From: Hyphomicrobiales bacterium | GTDB taxonomy: Bacteria > Pseudomonadota > Alphaproteobacteria > Rhizobiales > Rhizobiaceae | Assembly: GCA_900466575.1 (NCBI GenBank) | Contig: UBMP01000016.1 | Coordinates: 62,001 to 126,000 of the forward strand | Reading direction: 5' to 3' | DNA: 64,000 nucleotides | In this document: positions 17,053 to 24,814 of the stretch, one piece after another | How positions within the stretch are numbered: position 1 is the stretch's first letter | How the letters are laid out: each line of letters opens with the position of its first letter | Notes under the pieces: generated by a model | What the model was told of the DNA's origin: nothing | The model's database searches: none | Seen by the model: only the letters and a program-made list of their open reading frames with translations | Translations under genes and position numbers: made by a program

Positions 17053-17955
17053 ATGGCAAAGACTTTTTCGATATCTGCGCAGAGCCTCGGCGACAAGTTG
17101 AAGGCTCATGCTCGCAACCTTAAGCTCGACGTCAACCACGCAGCTTCACGTCACGTCGCAGAGCGCCTCTTATACCAGATCGCAGACTACAGAAATGGCC
17201 GTGTAATCGTCGCTGGTGGTATGCTATTTCCTCAGACCGTCCGCGAAACGGTCGACCTCGACATCATCATTCCCGACCACTCGAGCGACCGTGAGATAAT
17301 GCTATCGACGATCGGTGCATGCAAAGCGCTATCCGTCGAGGGTATCGATGCCAAGGTCGTATCCGAGGAGCCAGAGTACATCGACGTTGGCTACGGTGAC
17401 CCAGTGCGTCGTATCCGCATCGCGGCTTCGGCCGGCGGAATCCGAGCAAACACGCATATCGATATAAAGACCGTGACAAAGCGCGCAGGAATGCCGCTCG
17501 AGCGTGCTGAGCTCGTCGTCAAGTCAATAATCCCAGGCGTCCCCGATTTCACGGTGTTGGCGCAGTCATGGGATGCAGTGATCGCCGAGAAATTTCTGGC
17601 ATGCATAACCAGGCATGAAGGTGACCGCCGCACGAAGCATTTCGACGACATTTCGCTCCTCGCCCGCAAAGGAAAGCTGAATCCGCGCAAGGTCGCAGAG
17701 GAACTCGAGCGCATCGTCAAGTATCGCGGGTTGTCTATGGGTCTCTGCACGCCAGCACCGACGAATCTGATGACGCATCCAGACCCCGTACCATTCGCAG
17801 CTTGGATGACCGTTCACCGAGAACTTCAGGCCAGCTTCCTGCGCGATCTCATGAACGACAGCTACACATACCATTTTGACATCGACGCGCTGCTCAGCAC
17901 GCCGACGGTCACTTACGACTACACACCAGGCTACAAGCAAGAGGACGCAGCATGA
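17053..17955 (+). CDS. AbiEii/AbiGii-like nucleotidyltransferase
   Basis: A 300-residue protein with a DNA polymerase-beta-type nucleotidyltransferase core as in AbiEii toxins. Seen are Gly55-Gly56 (VIVAGGMLFP), then Arg64-E-T-V-Asp68-L-Asp70, and a third acidic strand at Asp137 (HIDIKT). The C-terminal pattern IAEKFLACITRHEGDRRTKHFDD (Glu179, Lys180, Arg192, Lys195, Asp198) matches the family's E-K...R...K-D motif. AbiEii enzymes modify tRNA ends and abort infection; they normally pair with an AbiEi antitoxin. No AbiEi-like HTH protein is adjacent. GGAGGG precedes the ATG. Confidence 0.75.
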   Translation: MAKTFSISAQSLGDKLKAHARNLKLDVNHAASRHVAERLLYQIADYRNGRVIVAGGMLFPQTVRETVDLDIIIPDHSSDREIMLSTIGACKALSVEGIDAKVVSEEPEYIDVGYGDPVRRIRIAASAGGIRANTHIDIKTVTKRAGMPLERAELVVKSIIPGVPDFTVLAQSWDAVIAEKFLACITRHEGDRRTKHFDDISLLARKGKLNPRKVAEELERIVKYRGLSMGLCTPAPTNLMTHPDPVPFAAWMTVHRELQASFLRDLMNDSYTYHFDIDALLSTPTVTYDYTPGYKQEDAA

Positions 17956-18284
17956 TCACCCAATTTACCGACCAACACGGACGCGATTATCTGCTGCTCG
18001 ACAGCCTCGACATCGCCGAACTTCCAGACGATGGGCTTGTCGCGGCTCTATCGGTCGCAGAGACTTCGCTGGCTGCATACGCCGCTTTCGAAGCGTCGGC
18101 CGACGACGTGCAGCGCGAAGACCTAGCTGCACTGGTGTCCGTCAGTGAGCAAGTGCGCGACCTTGTCCTGAAGGAGCGCAACAGGCGCTACCTGATCGAC
18201 CGTATGGTCAACGGACGCCTGCGCGGCGGGCTGGACGTCACACACATGCCGCAGGCTATGAAGACTGTCGGAGGGCTGAACTGA
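17952..18284 (+). CDS. Small acidic protein downstream of the AbiEii-like gene
   Basis: A 110-residue acidic, mostly helical protein starting MITQFTDQHGRDYLLLD. ATGA overlap with the nucleotidyltransferase stop implies coupled expression. It could be a partner or antitoxin by position only; it lacks the AbiEi winged-helix pattern. Confidence 0.6.
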   Translation: MITQFTDQHGRDYLLLDSLDIAELPDDGLVAALSVAETSLAAYAAFEASADDVQREDLAALVSVSEQVRDLVLKERNRRYLIDRMVNGRLRGGLDVTHMPQAMKTVGGLN

Positions 18285-18625
18285 TGGCCTCACGCAAACA
18301 AGCAATCCAGACCGTCGTCGCTCCAGAGGTCGCAGACGTCACTATCGAGAGACACGTGGAATTTATCCGCGGCATCCGTAAGCTTCTCATGCCGACGGCA
18401 GTCACCAGTCAGGCAGACGAGAGCATCAAGCGCGGTGTCGCGGAGACGCTTGCGCGGATCGAAAGCGATATCAACGCATCGGTCGACCGTCTCGTCGACG
18501 ATGGCCTGACGCTCGATGAAATCAACGATTTCGCATGTTTGCAAATTGCGTTGTTGCCGGAAGTCGAGCGTACTGGAGGTCGTGTAAAGTTTTCGTGGAA
18601 GTACAAGGTCGTGCTTCCAGAGTAG
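18284..18625 (+). CDS. Small helical protein of unknown function
   Basis: A 113-residue helical protein (ERHVEFIRGIRKLL, then AETLARIESDINASVDRLV). Its ATG overlaps the previous stop by one base (TGATG). It forms a three-gene translational chain with the nucleotidyltransferase. The C-terminal strand part ends KFSWKYKVVLPE. Confidence 0.6.
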   Translation: MASRKQAIQTVVAPEVADVTIERHVEFIRGIRKLLMPTAVTSQADESIKRGVAETLARIESDINASVDRLVDDGLTLDEINDFACLQIALLPEVERTGGRVKFSWKYKVVLPE

Positions 18626-18644
18626 TATTCATACAATTTAACTT

Positions 18645-18717
18645 GCGGCCGGCGGTTTTTACTCTCACACTTGTAAATAGTTTCCGCAAGACGGAAATAC
18701 AAAAGGGAGGAAATACT
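18645..18717 (+). promoter_or_regulatory. Cassette leader A: GC box, ACTTGTAAATA, hairpin, strong RBS
   Basis: The leader has, in order, GCGGCCGGCGG (18645-18655), then after 16 bp ACTTGTAAATA, then a small hairpin TTTCCG/CGGAAA, then GGGAGG as ribosome-binding site. It is almost identical over about 75 bp to the leader at 19570-19645. The TAAATA may be the -10, with the GC box replacing the -35 region or binding a regulator. Confidence 0.55.
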
Positions 18718-19344
18718 ATGCATTTTGGAAACTGGCATATACGCGACATGCTTGGACATTCATACAGGGCTTCATCCTTGTTTTTGCAGGCAAAGGATTC
18801 AGACGAGGTTCTTAAAATAATTGGCAGAATCGCAAAAATTCTTTCAGAATCTGAATTTCAGCTTTTGAACGAAGAAGACGAAAATCTGTACAACTATTAT
18901 TTTTCTAGTAAAAATAATAGCCGCCTTAAGCCGAAAGACTTCCTCGCTCTTGAGGAGATAATTAAGTCCAGACTTCCGAAAGAAGAAAAGTCGTCTAAAC
19001 TCGACGACGCTTTCGATGAAGTACTTTCAACGCTTGCTCCAGCGCCGAAGTCTGACGAAGTCATGGTTGCAGTACCGAGTGCGACGCTCGGACTGCCAGT
19101 CCATGAGCCGACCGTCTTCGACCGCAACGAGATACGCAAGCTTATAGAAAAAGCTGGCGAACGCGCTGTCCTTGGCGGAAACAACTCACCGACAGACAGA
19201 CAAATGGACTTTCTTGCGGACCTGGTCACCAAGGCCCGCGACGAGGAATATCTGTCGACGCTCGAGTGGCCGAAGTATGAACTGACGCGCTCGGAATGCT
19301 CGAAATGGATTGACACGTATCTCGGAAAACGGAGGTCGGCATGA
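18718..19344 (+). CDS. Phage protein of unknown function with DUF3072-like C-terminus
   Basis: A 208-residue protein. The first half is AT-rich and Lys/Glu/Asn-rich, unlike neighbours, suggesting separate origin. The last 50 residues (SPTDRQMDFLADLVTKARDE, then LTRSECSKWIDTYLGK) follow the T-x-x-Q-x-x-x-L ... S-x-x-I-D-x-L pattern often found at the ends of phage DNA-binding proteins and in DUF3072. It is the first gene of cassette A, followed by a 4-bp overlap. Confidence 0.65.
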   Translation: MHFGNWHIRDMLGHSYRASSLFLQAKDSDEVLKIIGRIAKILSESEFQLLNEEDENLYNYYFSSKNNSRLKPKDFLALEEIIKSRLPKEEKSSKLDDAFDEVLSTLAPAPKSDEVMVAVPSATLGLPVHEPTVFDRNEIRKLIEKAGERAVLGGNNSPTDRQMDFLADLVTKARDEEYLSTLEWPKYELTRSECSKWIDTYLGKRRSA

Positions 19345-19547
19345 GAGACCTTTTCGCCGACTACCTAGCACTCCGTCGTCAGGATCTGCGTGAGGAAATG
19401 CTCAAGCCCGTCGTCGACTTCCGATCGGTAACGGATATCCGTGAGGAAATCGCCATGCTGGTCAGCGGAGCAATGGATCCGCGAGAGCGGTGGGTCATGG
19501 ATGGGATCGCGGAAGCGATTTTCGGATTGGACAACGGGGCGGCCTAG
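19341..19547 (+). CDS. Small phage protein, second gene of cassette A
   Basis: A 68-residue helical acidic protein starting MRDLFADYLALRRQDLREEM. The ATGA overlap with the preceding gene and a terminator beginning within its last codons define the end of the cassette. No family was recognised. Confidence 0.6.
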   Translation: MRDLFADYLALRRQDLREEMLKPVVDFRSVTDIREEIAMLVSGAMDPRERWVMDGIAEAIFGLDNGAA

Positions 19548-19559
19548 AGCCGCCCTTTT
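19537..19559 (+). terminator. Terminator of cassette A
   Basis: GGGCGGC (19537-19543) and GCCGCCC (19549-19555) form a perfect 7-bp stem with a 5-base loop, followed by TTTTCTTTT. The same stem recurs at 19924-19942. Confidence 0.85.
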
Positions 19560-19569
19560 CTTTTATAAT

Positions 19570-19645
19570 ACTTGTCGCCGGCGATTTTTACTCACATACT
19601 TGTAAATAGTTTCCGAAAGACGGAAATAAAAAGGGAGGAAATACA
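19570..19645 (+). promoter_or_regulatory. Cassette leader B, near-copy of leader A
   Basis: CGCCGGCGA box, 16 bp to ACTTGTAAATA, hairpin TTTCCG/CGGAAA, then GGGAGG seven bases before ATG. It differs from leader A at only a few positions. A duplicated leader driving an unrelated gene points to cassette-wise acquisition or a shared regulator. Confidence 0.55.
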
Positions 19646-19894
19646 ATGTTTAGACCAGGAACAGAATTCATTTATACCCTTCTGTATATACAGAAGGGTT
19701 TTCGGAATGCCGAAGTTGCAGTTGACGAAAAACTGCTCTTCGCTGTCGAGCGTTTTGCGGAAGACTTTTCCGACATATTCGACGAAGAGCTCTTTAAGAA
19801 ATACTTCCCAAACAAAGCTCAAGAGGAAAATAAATTTACACTAGAGCAGTTCGAGGAGTTTAAAGAGGAAGTCAAACGTCGCATGGAGGAGTAA
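19646..19894 (+). CDS. Small charged phage protein of cassette B
   Basis: An 82-residue protein, AT-rich, starting MFRPGTEFIYTLLYIQKGFR. The acidic helical C-terminus (FTLEQFEEFKEEVKRRMEE) could form a coiled coil. It lies between cassette leader B and its own terminator, so it is a stand-alone unit. Function unknown. Confidence 0.6.
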   Translation: MFRPGTEFIYTLLYIQKGFRNAEVAVDEKLLFAVERFAEDFSDIFDEELFKKYFPNKAQEENKFTLEQFEEFKEEVKRRMEE

Positions 19895-19923
19895 TAAATA
19901 TAGTTCGGATTTCGGATATAACA

Positions 19924-19946
19924 GGGCGGCTCCAGGCCGCCCTTTT
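19924..19946 (+). terminator. Terminator of cassette B
   Basis: GGGCGGC/GCCGCCC 7-bp stem (19924-19930, 19936-19942) with loop TCCAG, then TTTTCTTTT. The arms are identical to the cassette A terminator. Confidence 0.85.
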
Positions 19947-19999
19947 CTTTTGTCCGTTTCCGCCGACGGTACGAAGATCGTGGTCAAGGAGATGAGACC

Positions 20000-20899
20000 A
20001 TGAAGCACTACGACCGTTATTTTAGCGCCGACGAGATTTTTGCATTGCGCGAGCTTGCCCGCGAATTTGACCTGGACGGACCGCAGCGCCCTGAAGCGCA
20101 GGCCCTCTTTGTATGGTCACTGGGTCGAACCTTCTTGAAGCTCTGGAAGTCGCTCGACGTCGCTGCGGGAGGCCTTTGCGACAGCTACACAGATCGCGAT
20201 GGACGCATGCACCAGGTAGACGGTACGGTGTGGAAATCCCGCACTGGATCGGTCTATGTCGGCGAGAGGCTGAAATGGGAGCGTCGCGTCAGAGCGTGGT
20301 ATGCGGACTACTATCAGGAGGCTCGACATGTCGTAGATTGGCTGCATACGTCATTCCAAGACCGCGCTGACTGGCTTACACGCGTCGACGAACACGGTAG
20401 GCCGAAGAAGCTTATGAAGTGCGGCAGCCTAGATAGATTGCTGCATGAAGCCGACAAGGCCATGGCCCGCGCTCACTCTCTCGTGCCGAACTCTGAACGT
20501 GCTCGCGAGGAGGTTGTTGGCACTTACGAGGGGTACGAAGTCGTCCTTCTCCAGTCACCTGAAGCGCTTGACGTAGAAGGCAGGCGCATGGGTCACTGTA
20601 TAGGCCACGGATCGTACGACCAGCGTTTATCTGACCCTGGCTTGAAGTATGCGTCGATACGGAAGAACGGCGTTCCTGTGGCTACTGTCGAAGCTGTGCA
20701 GCACACCGATGGCCACTGGTATATCAGACAAGCATATGGCCCGCGCAATCGTCACGTGGATGCCGAGGTCATGGACTTTATGGTACGACACCTGCACCTG
20801 CGCACGTATGCCGAATTCAGGGCTGTCGAGCGCGCCGTCCGTATCGCAGACCAAGAACGCCGAGACGAAGAGCAAGGAATTCGTCCATTTCGGCTTTGA
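20000..20899 (+). CDS. PcfJ-like protein, paralogue 1
   Basis: A 299-residue protein. The hallmark is MGHCIGHGSYDQRL around His199-Cys200. After it come KYASIRKNGVPVATVEA and a segment with QAYGPRNRHVD, the pattern of PcfJ-like domains found in mobile elements. The stretch VVDWL...GRPKKLMK...SLD...EADKAMA (residues 111-156) and the HCIG core match the leftward protein at 44115-44960. The ATG follows AAGGAGATGAGACC. PcfJ function is unknown; it was first named on an Enterococcus conjugative plasmid. Confidence 0.65.
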   Translation: MKHYDRYFSADEIFALRELAREFDLDGPQRPEAQALFVWSLGRTFLKLWKSLDVAAGGLCDSYTDRDGRMHQVDGTVWKSRTGSVYVGERLKWERRVRAWYADYYQEARHVVDWLHTSFQDRADWLTRVDEHGRPKKLMKCGSLDRLLHEADKAMARAHSLVPNSERAREEVVGTYEGYEVVLLQSPEALDVEGRRMGHCIGHGSYDQRLSDPGLKYASIRKNGVPVATVEAVQHTDGHWYIRQAYGPRNRHVDAEVMDFMVRHLHLRTYAEFRAVERAVRIADQERRDEEQGIRPFRL

Positions 20900-20904
20900 G
20901 AAAT

Positions 20905-20914
20905 CCGCCGGCGG
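20905..20914 (+). promoter_or_regulatory. CCGCCGGCGG palindrome before a small gene
   Basis: A perfect 10-bp palindrome 32 bp upstream of the ATG at 20946, followed by a strong AGGAGG. The gap between the two genes is only 46 bp, so the box lies within the leader of the downstream gene. Confidence 0.4.
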
Positions 20915-20945
20915 ATGCATGCTTATGTAACAGGAGGATATAAGC

Positions 20946-21182
20946 ATGGGTACTATACTTGATCAGATCACATATATGGCGCTGGCCGATTTTATCGAGA
21001 GCGAGGTTCTCGACTCTGAAGACCGCGCTATCGCTATGCAGGAGATGCTCCGACTTGAGGTTAGGCATTTAGGTCTTGCCGATGAAGTCCGTCGGCATCG
21101 TCGGCTGATGCAGGAGATCGCTTTGAACAACGCGGATGCCGACATGTCACCTACCGCTCCAACATGGCTTCGGTATGCCTGA
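20946..21182 (+). CDS. Small helical phage protein
   Basis: A 78-residue protein starting MGTILDQITYMALADFIESEV. It is rich in charged helices (RLEVRHLGLADEVRRHRRLMQE). A strong AGGAGGATATAAGC precedes the ATG. It is the last gene before the RNA region. No family was recognised. Confidence 0.65.
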   Translation: MGTILDQITYMALADFIESEVLDSEDRAIAMQEMLRLEVRHLGLADEVRRHRRLMQEIALNNADADMSPTAPTWLRYA

Positions 21183-21187
21183 AATAT

Positions 21188-21216
21188 TTTCCGCCGGCTA
21201 TTGTGGCCGGCGGAAA
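21188..21216 (+). promoter_or_regulatory. 11-bp perfect hairpin built on the GCCGGC box
   Basis: TTTCCGCCGGC (21188-21198) pairs perfectly with GCCGGCGGAAA (21206-21216) around loop TATTGTG. Seventeen bases of it (GGCTATTGTGGCCGGCG) recur exactly at 40446-40462. There is no T-run on the plus strand, so an RNA element or operator pair is more likely than a terminator. Confidence 0.55.
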
Positions 21217-21237
21217 CATAGATCATCGTAAGTATAC

Positions 21238-21310
21238 CAGCAGTTTTCGTCCTTTCTTTACTGCTGAAATTTACGCCGTGACTTTCGGGTTGAAGTCACG
21301 GCGTTTTCTT
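21238..21310 (+). ncRNA. Candidate phage small RNA 1
   Basis: A 7-bp hairpin CAGCAGT/ACTGCTG (21238-21244, 21260-21266), then AAATTTACG, then a perfect 11-bp terminator stem CGCCGTGACTT/AAGTCACGGCG (21274-21303) and TTTTCTTTT. There is no reading frame and no clear promoter of its own. The same order of elements recurs in the next RNA, so the pair looks like a tandem duplication. Confidence 0.5.
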
Positions 21311-21323
21311 TTGCATATAGGGG

Positions 21324-21353
21324 TTGACACATGATTATTATTCGAGTAATAAT
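21324..21353 (+). promoter_or_regulatory. Consensus sigma70 promoter with overlapping palindrome
   Basis: TTGACA (21324-21329), a 17-bp spacer, TAATAA (21347-21352). The imperfect palindrome ATTATTATTCGAGTAATAAT (21334-21353) covers the spacer and -10, placed as a repressor site would be. The start point would be about 21359, just before the second structured RNA. Confidence 0.7.
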
Positions 21354-21358
21354 GATCT

Positions 21359-21434
21359 TGCATTGGAAATCTCCAAATTTACGTGCAACAACTCCGTGAC
21401 TTTGGGTGGGCCACAGTCACGGAGTTTTCTTTTT
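21359..21434 (+). ncRNA. Candidate phage small RNA 2
   Basis: A transcript of about 75 nt bounded by a consensus promoter and a terminator. A stem TTGCA/TGCAA encloses a hairpin TTGGA/TCCAA (21363-21376), with AAATTTACG shared with RNA 1. A perfect 11-bp terminator ACTCCGTGACT/AGTCACGGAGT (21391-21424) and TTTTCTTTTT follow. No plausible peptide is encoded. It may act in trans or as an antisense regulator; no target was identified. Confidence 0.6.
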
Positions 21435-21435
21435 C

Positions 21436-21713
21436 AATTATACTTGACGAATGCGGATTTGTACTTCATCGTCAATATCATCCGCCATCGAGGCGGGCAT
21501 GGACGATGAACGTCAACAAAATTTTAGGCTGGGGACCCTGACGGTCTCCGGCCTTATGCGGTTGATTGGCCACCGCATTCTGTCCGTCGATTAGAAATTT
21601 TCAAACTCAACTCAACATCAGCACCCCACCACGCTAACTGCCCTGCGCGTTGAATCTTGCAGATGCATAAAGCCCAATGTTCTCAACCATTTTCACGCTT
21701 GGAGGAGAACGGA
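21436..21713 (+). other. Non-coding region before terminase, candidate cos
   Basis: No gene was found. It contains inverted repeats ATGCGGT/ACCGCAT (21556-21578) and CCGCC/GGCGG (21482-21496), plus an imperfect dyad near 21532. In phages with GpA-type terminases the cos site lies just upstream of the small-subunit gene, so this is the natural place to look for it. The final bases GCGTTGAATCTTGCAG resemble repeats at 26695 and 31095. Confidence 0.35.
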
Positions 21714-22337
21714 ATGGCACGTAATCCGACGACGACGAGGGTGCTGAAACGGACTGAAATTGAGAACGGAACATCAGCACCCCCTGCTGAACAATCAGCA
21801 CCCGCGTTGACGAAACGGGAAGAAGCCAAGCAGCGCCACGTCTCACTGAAGCAAGCGGCAACCCTAATTGGTCGCGACCGCAACACGCTCATGAAATACC
21901 TGGATGACGGAATGCCATTTGTTGAAAAGGCGGACAGGGATCGCGGTGCTTCATGGATTCTTGATCTCGCCGACGTTGTCCGTTGGCTCGAGAAGCGTGC
22001 GGCCGAGAACGCCAGCGAAAAGGTTGGGAGCAAAGAGGGCCAGATCACTGAAGACGAAGCGAAGAGACGCCGTGCTGTCGCACAAGCCTTTACGGCAGAG
22101 CTTGAGTACGCTGAAACAGCTCGCATCGTCGCCCGCATCAATGACATGCTCGATCTCGTTAAGCGAGATTACTCTGAGGTCAGTCAGAGGCTCAAGGGTG
22201 TCCCCGATGCGATTGCGTCAAAGGTCGATGCAAAGGTATCTGAGCGTGTCCGTGCAACTGCGACTGAGCTAATCGGAAATACCCTAAAGGGTCTGTCTGC
22301 GGTCAAGGACATCGAGCGCATCGCATCCGGGACGTGA
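21714..22337 (+). CDS. Terminase small subunit (DNA-binding)
   Basis: A 207-residue packaging protein. Its N-terminal region (RHVSLKQAATLIGRDRNTLMKYL, then WILDLADVVRWLEKR) is a winged helix like lambda Nu1/DUF1441-type small subunits. The C-terminal half is a coiled coil (RRRAVAQAFTAELEYAET). The ATG at 21714 follows GGAGGAGAACGGA and is preferred to the start at 21657. It overlaps the large-subunit start region. Confidence 0.8.
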   Translation: MARNPTTTRVLKRTEIENGTSAPPAEQSAPALTKREEAKQRHVSLKQAATLIGRDRNTLMKYLDDGMPFVEKADRDRGASWILDLADVVRWLEKRAAENASEKVGSKEGQITEDEAKRRRAVAQAFTAELEYAETARIVARINDMLDLVKRDYSEVSQRLKGVPDAIASKVDAKVSERVRATATELIGNTLKGLSAVKDIERIASGT

Positions 22338-22339
22338 CC

Positions 22340-24556
22340 ATGAACGCGGTTGATATGACATTCTCGGAGGCAAGAGCATACTTTGAAGGCCATACTTTCG
22401 AAGAAGGTTTGGACGAGTTTGCGCGCAAGCTGCACGAGTACAGATCGGAATATCTGGAGTGGCCGACACTCCAGGGTCCAATCGCTTGGATTTACGACAA
22501 CATCGAAATCCCCGCGACAGAGTCGACACGTGCCGGGAACATGAGGTTGACCGTCTACCAGCGCCTCATGGCTGAGTGTGCGGTTGACCCTGACGTGACA
22601 CAGGTCACTGTCCTGAAGGGCGTTCAGATCGGCTATTCGAAGGCTCTGAAAGCCATCTACGCCTATGTCGTCGCGTACATGCAGAAGAACGTGGCGGTCG
22701 CCTTTCCGACAAAAGAAGATGTTGCTCGATTCTGGAAGGACGAAATCGTCGACATGTACTCAACGGTCGATGCGTTCAAGAAAATCGTCCGAGATATTGA
22801 GCGTGGTCAGGCTCAGGACACACTGCGAGAGCAGCGCTTTTCGACTGGAGTTAAGACCTACTTCCGTGGGGCGTTTAACGAGGACGATCTTCAGGGTTTC
22901 ACATCATGGCTGATGATGGCCGACGAAGTCGACCGCAGCGGCTGGCTACCAAAGAAGGGTAGCCAAGGCGATAAACTCAAGCAGTTTCGAAACCGTGGGA
23001 CGAACTTTCGCGACTCGAAGCTCTTCGTCGGGTCTACACCTGGTCTTCGACACATGTCTCTCGTCTGGAAGGAATGGCAAACATCGGACAAGCGCAGGCT
23101 TAAAGTCACCTGTCCTCACTGTGGTCATCGCCAGGAACTCAAGTGGACGACTGGAGACGAGGATTACGGGTTTCGTTGGGATCTCGACGAGCAGACTGGA
23201 CGCGTCGAGGTAGCATACTATCGATGTGCAGGTCCGAAGCACTGTCGCATCGACGAAGACATCAAGGACGACATGATCGATGCTGGTGTCTATGAAGCGA
23301 CCGAAATAGCAGCCGTACCAGGTAATGTAGGTATCCACGCTCCATCATGGCTATCACCTGCTCCGAAGGCATCGTGGAAGAACCTTGCTCAAGAATGGCT
23401 GAACGCTCAGGACGATCCTGAACTCCTGAAGGAATTCTACAACTTTAAGATGGCGGAGCCGTGGGATGAGTTCATATCCCAATCGATCGGAGAAGCTGGG
23501 GTCGCCGTACATCGACGTCCATATCCTGCAGAAGTCCCAGATGACGTTGTCGTCCTGACATGCGGCGGTGATGACCAAACCAACAAAGAAGGGACAACGC
23601 TCGAGAAGCTAGCTTCTCGAGAAATTTCAGTTGTTGGATGGACTAGAAGAAGAAAGCCACGTCTGATCGGTCACTGGGTCATCCCTGGTGAAGTCGGAGA
23701 TCCAGACGCCGATGCGGCATATACGTTCTTCCTTAAACGACCATACCGAAAGCGCGACGGGACTGAAATGCATATCATGGCAACGGCAATGGATATGGGT
23801 GGTCACCATCCCGACGAGACACGTATCTTTGCGGCGTCTTTCCCGTCCGCCATGAACGTATTTGCAATCCGTGGCTCAAACCAATCGGAAGGCAGTAGAC
23901 TACCGAGCATATGGCCGAATGGAAGCACAACGAAAGTCAAGCGTGGTCGCAAGATGAAGTCGTATACCGTAGATTCACAGCAAGCACGTGATAAAATTGC
24001 GGAGTTGCTTCTCGGGTCGGCTGACGATGCCCCGATGTTTCCTGACGCGATGCCAGACGAGTATTTTACGAAGCTTCTCTGTGAACAGAGAACCCTGAAA
24101 CCGAACGGAGGTTATCACTGGCATCCGAAAAAAGGAGGGCGACCTGAAGAGGAATGGATGTGCCTTGCATATGCATATGTGGCTCTTGAGGGACTTCGCT
24201 ACGAAAGACCAAAGTGGCGTAACTTGAATCTTGCAGCGACTGCCGCCGGAATACCCGACATCATGTTCGACCCAGAGACTGGGGAGATAGGATACACGGG
24301 GCCAGACCTTTCTATTCCCGCACTCCAATACTCTGTCGATGGACTGATACCGGACTTGGTCAAGGACCACTCTGAAGTCAAGCGGAGTACACTTGTTGAG
24401 CAACGGAAGGCAGTAATCGGAAAGACCAAGGATCCAGTAGTGAAACCAGAAACACCTTCAGTTCCAGACTTGACGAGCCAACCCGCTCAGAAGAGGAGCA
24501 GAAAGTCAGGATGGTCTAGCGGAGGTTCGAGGCCTGGACGAGTTGGGAGATGGTAA
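22340..24556 (+). CDS. Terminase large subunit, lambda GpA type
   Basis: A 738-residue packaging ATPase-nuclease. The N-terminal ATPase has an adenine/Walker-A-like segment around VTVLKGVQIGYSK (about residue 92) and Walker B MMADEVDRS (about 195). A zinc ribbon follows (CPHCGH at about 260, YRCAGPKHC at about 295). The C-terminal nuclease begins near VLTCGGDDQTN. The protein ends in a basic tail. The ATG at 22340 is preferred over a GTG at 22334 that overlaps the previous stop. GpA-type enzymes usually cut at cos. Confidence 0.92.
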   Translation: MNAVDMTFSEARAYFEGHTFEEGLDEFARKLHEYRSEYLEWPTLQGPIAWIYDNIEIPATESTRAGNMRLTVYQRLMAECAVDPDVTQVTVLKGVQIGYSKALKAIYAYVVAYMQKNVAVAFPTKEDVARFWKDEIVDMYSTVDAFKKIVRDIERGQAQDTLREQRFSTGVKTYFRGAFNEDDLQGFTSWLMMADEVDRSGWLPKKGSQGDKLKQFRNRGTNFRDSKLFVGSTPGLRHMSLVWKEWQTSDKRRLKVTCPHCGHRQELKWTTGDEDYGFRWDLDEQTGRVEVAYYRCAGPKHCRIDEDIKDDMIDAGVYEATEIAAVPGNVGIHAPSWLSPAPKASWKNLAQEWLNAQDDPELLKEFYNFKMAEPWDEFISQSIGEAGVAVHRRPYPAEVPDDVVVLTCGGDDQTNKEGTTLEKLASREISVVGWTRRRKPRLIGHWVIPGEVGDPDADAAYTFFLKRPYRKRDGTEMHIMATAMDMGGHHPDETRIFAASFPSAMNVFAIRGSNQSEGSRLPSIWPNGSTTKVKRGRKMKSYTVDSQQARDKIAELLLGSADDAPMFPDAMPDEYFTKLLCEQRTLKPNGGYHWHPKKGGRPEEEWMCLAYAYVALEGLRYERPKWRNLNLAATAAGIPDIMFDPETGEIGYTGPDLSIPALQYSVDGLIPDLVKDHSEVKRSTLVEQRKAVIGKTKDPVVKPETPSVPDLTSQPAQKRSRKSGWSSGGSRPGRVGRW

Positions 24557-24814
24557 GTGAACGAATGGATTTTTAAGCGATGGACGAAAGAGCGCTGCCT
24601 GACGGCACTCAACGATTTGTCGGAAAATGTTGCGATGAATATTCAATCTGTTTCGAATCCGAAACAGGGCGGAATTTCGTACAATTCGCTCGAACACGCA
24701 TCCATCCTGGCGAAGCTCCTCGAAGCTCGAATCAATGAACTTGACGGCATCAAGACAAAGCCAGCGTTCAAGCGCGGAGTCTTCTTTGGAGTGGGATCAT
24801 GGCGGAATTGCTGA
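24557..24814 (+). CDS. gpW-like head-tail joining protein
   Basis: An 85-residue protein with a GTG start directly after the terminase stop, overlapping the portal gene by 16 bp. Position and size match the small gpW-type connector or DUF6148-like protein found between TerL and portal in lambda-like phages. Two helical segments (KERCLTALNDLSENVAMNI and LEHASILAKLLEARINEL) are visible. Homology is by position more than motif. Confidence 0.6.
   Translation: MNEWIFKRWTKERCLTALNDLSENVAMNIQSVSNPKQGGISYNSLEHASILAKLLEARINELDGIKTKPAFKRGVFFGVGSWRNC

Noticed and set aside
21324-21509. A 61-codon frame across the second small RNA
   Set aside because: Its start would be the -35 hexamer of a consensus promoter and it runs through a perfect terminator stem.
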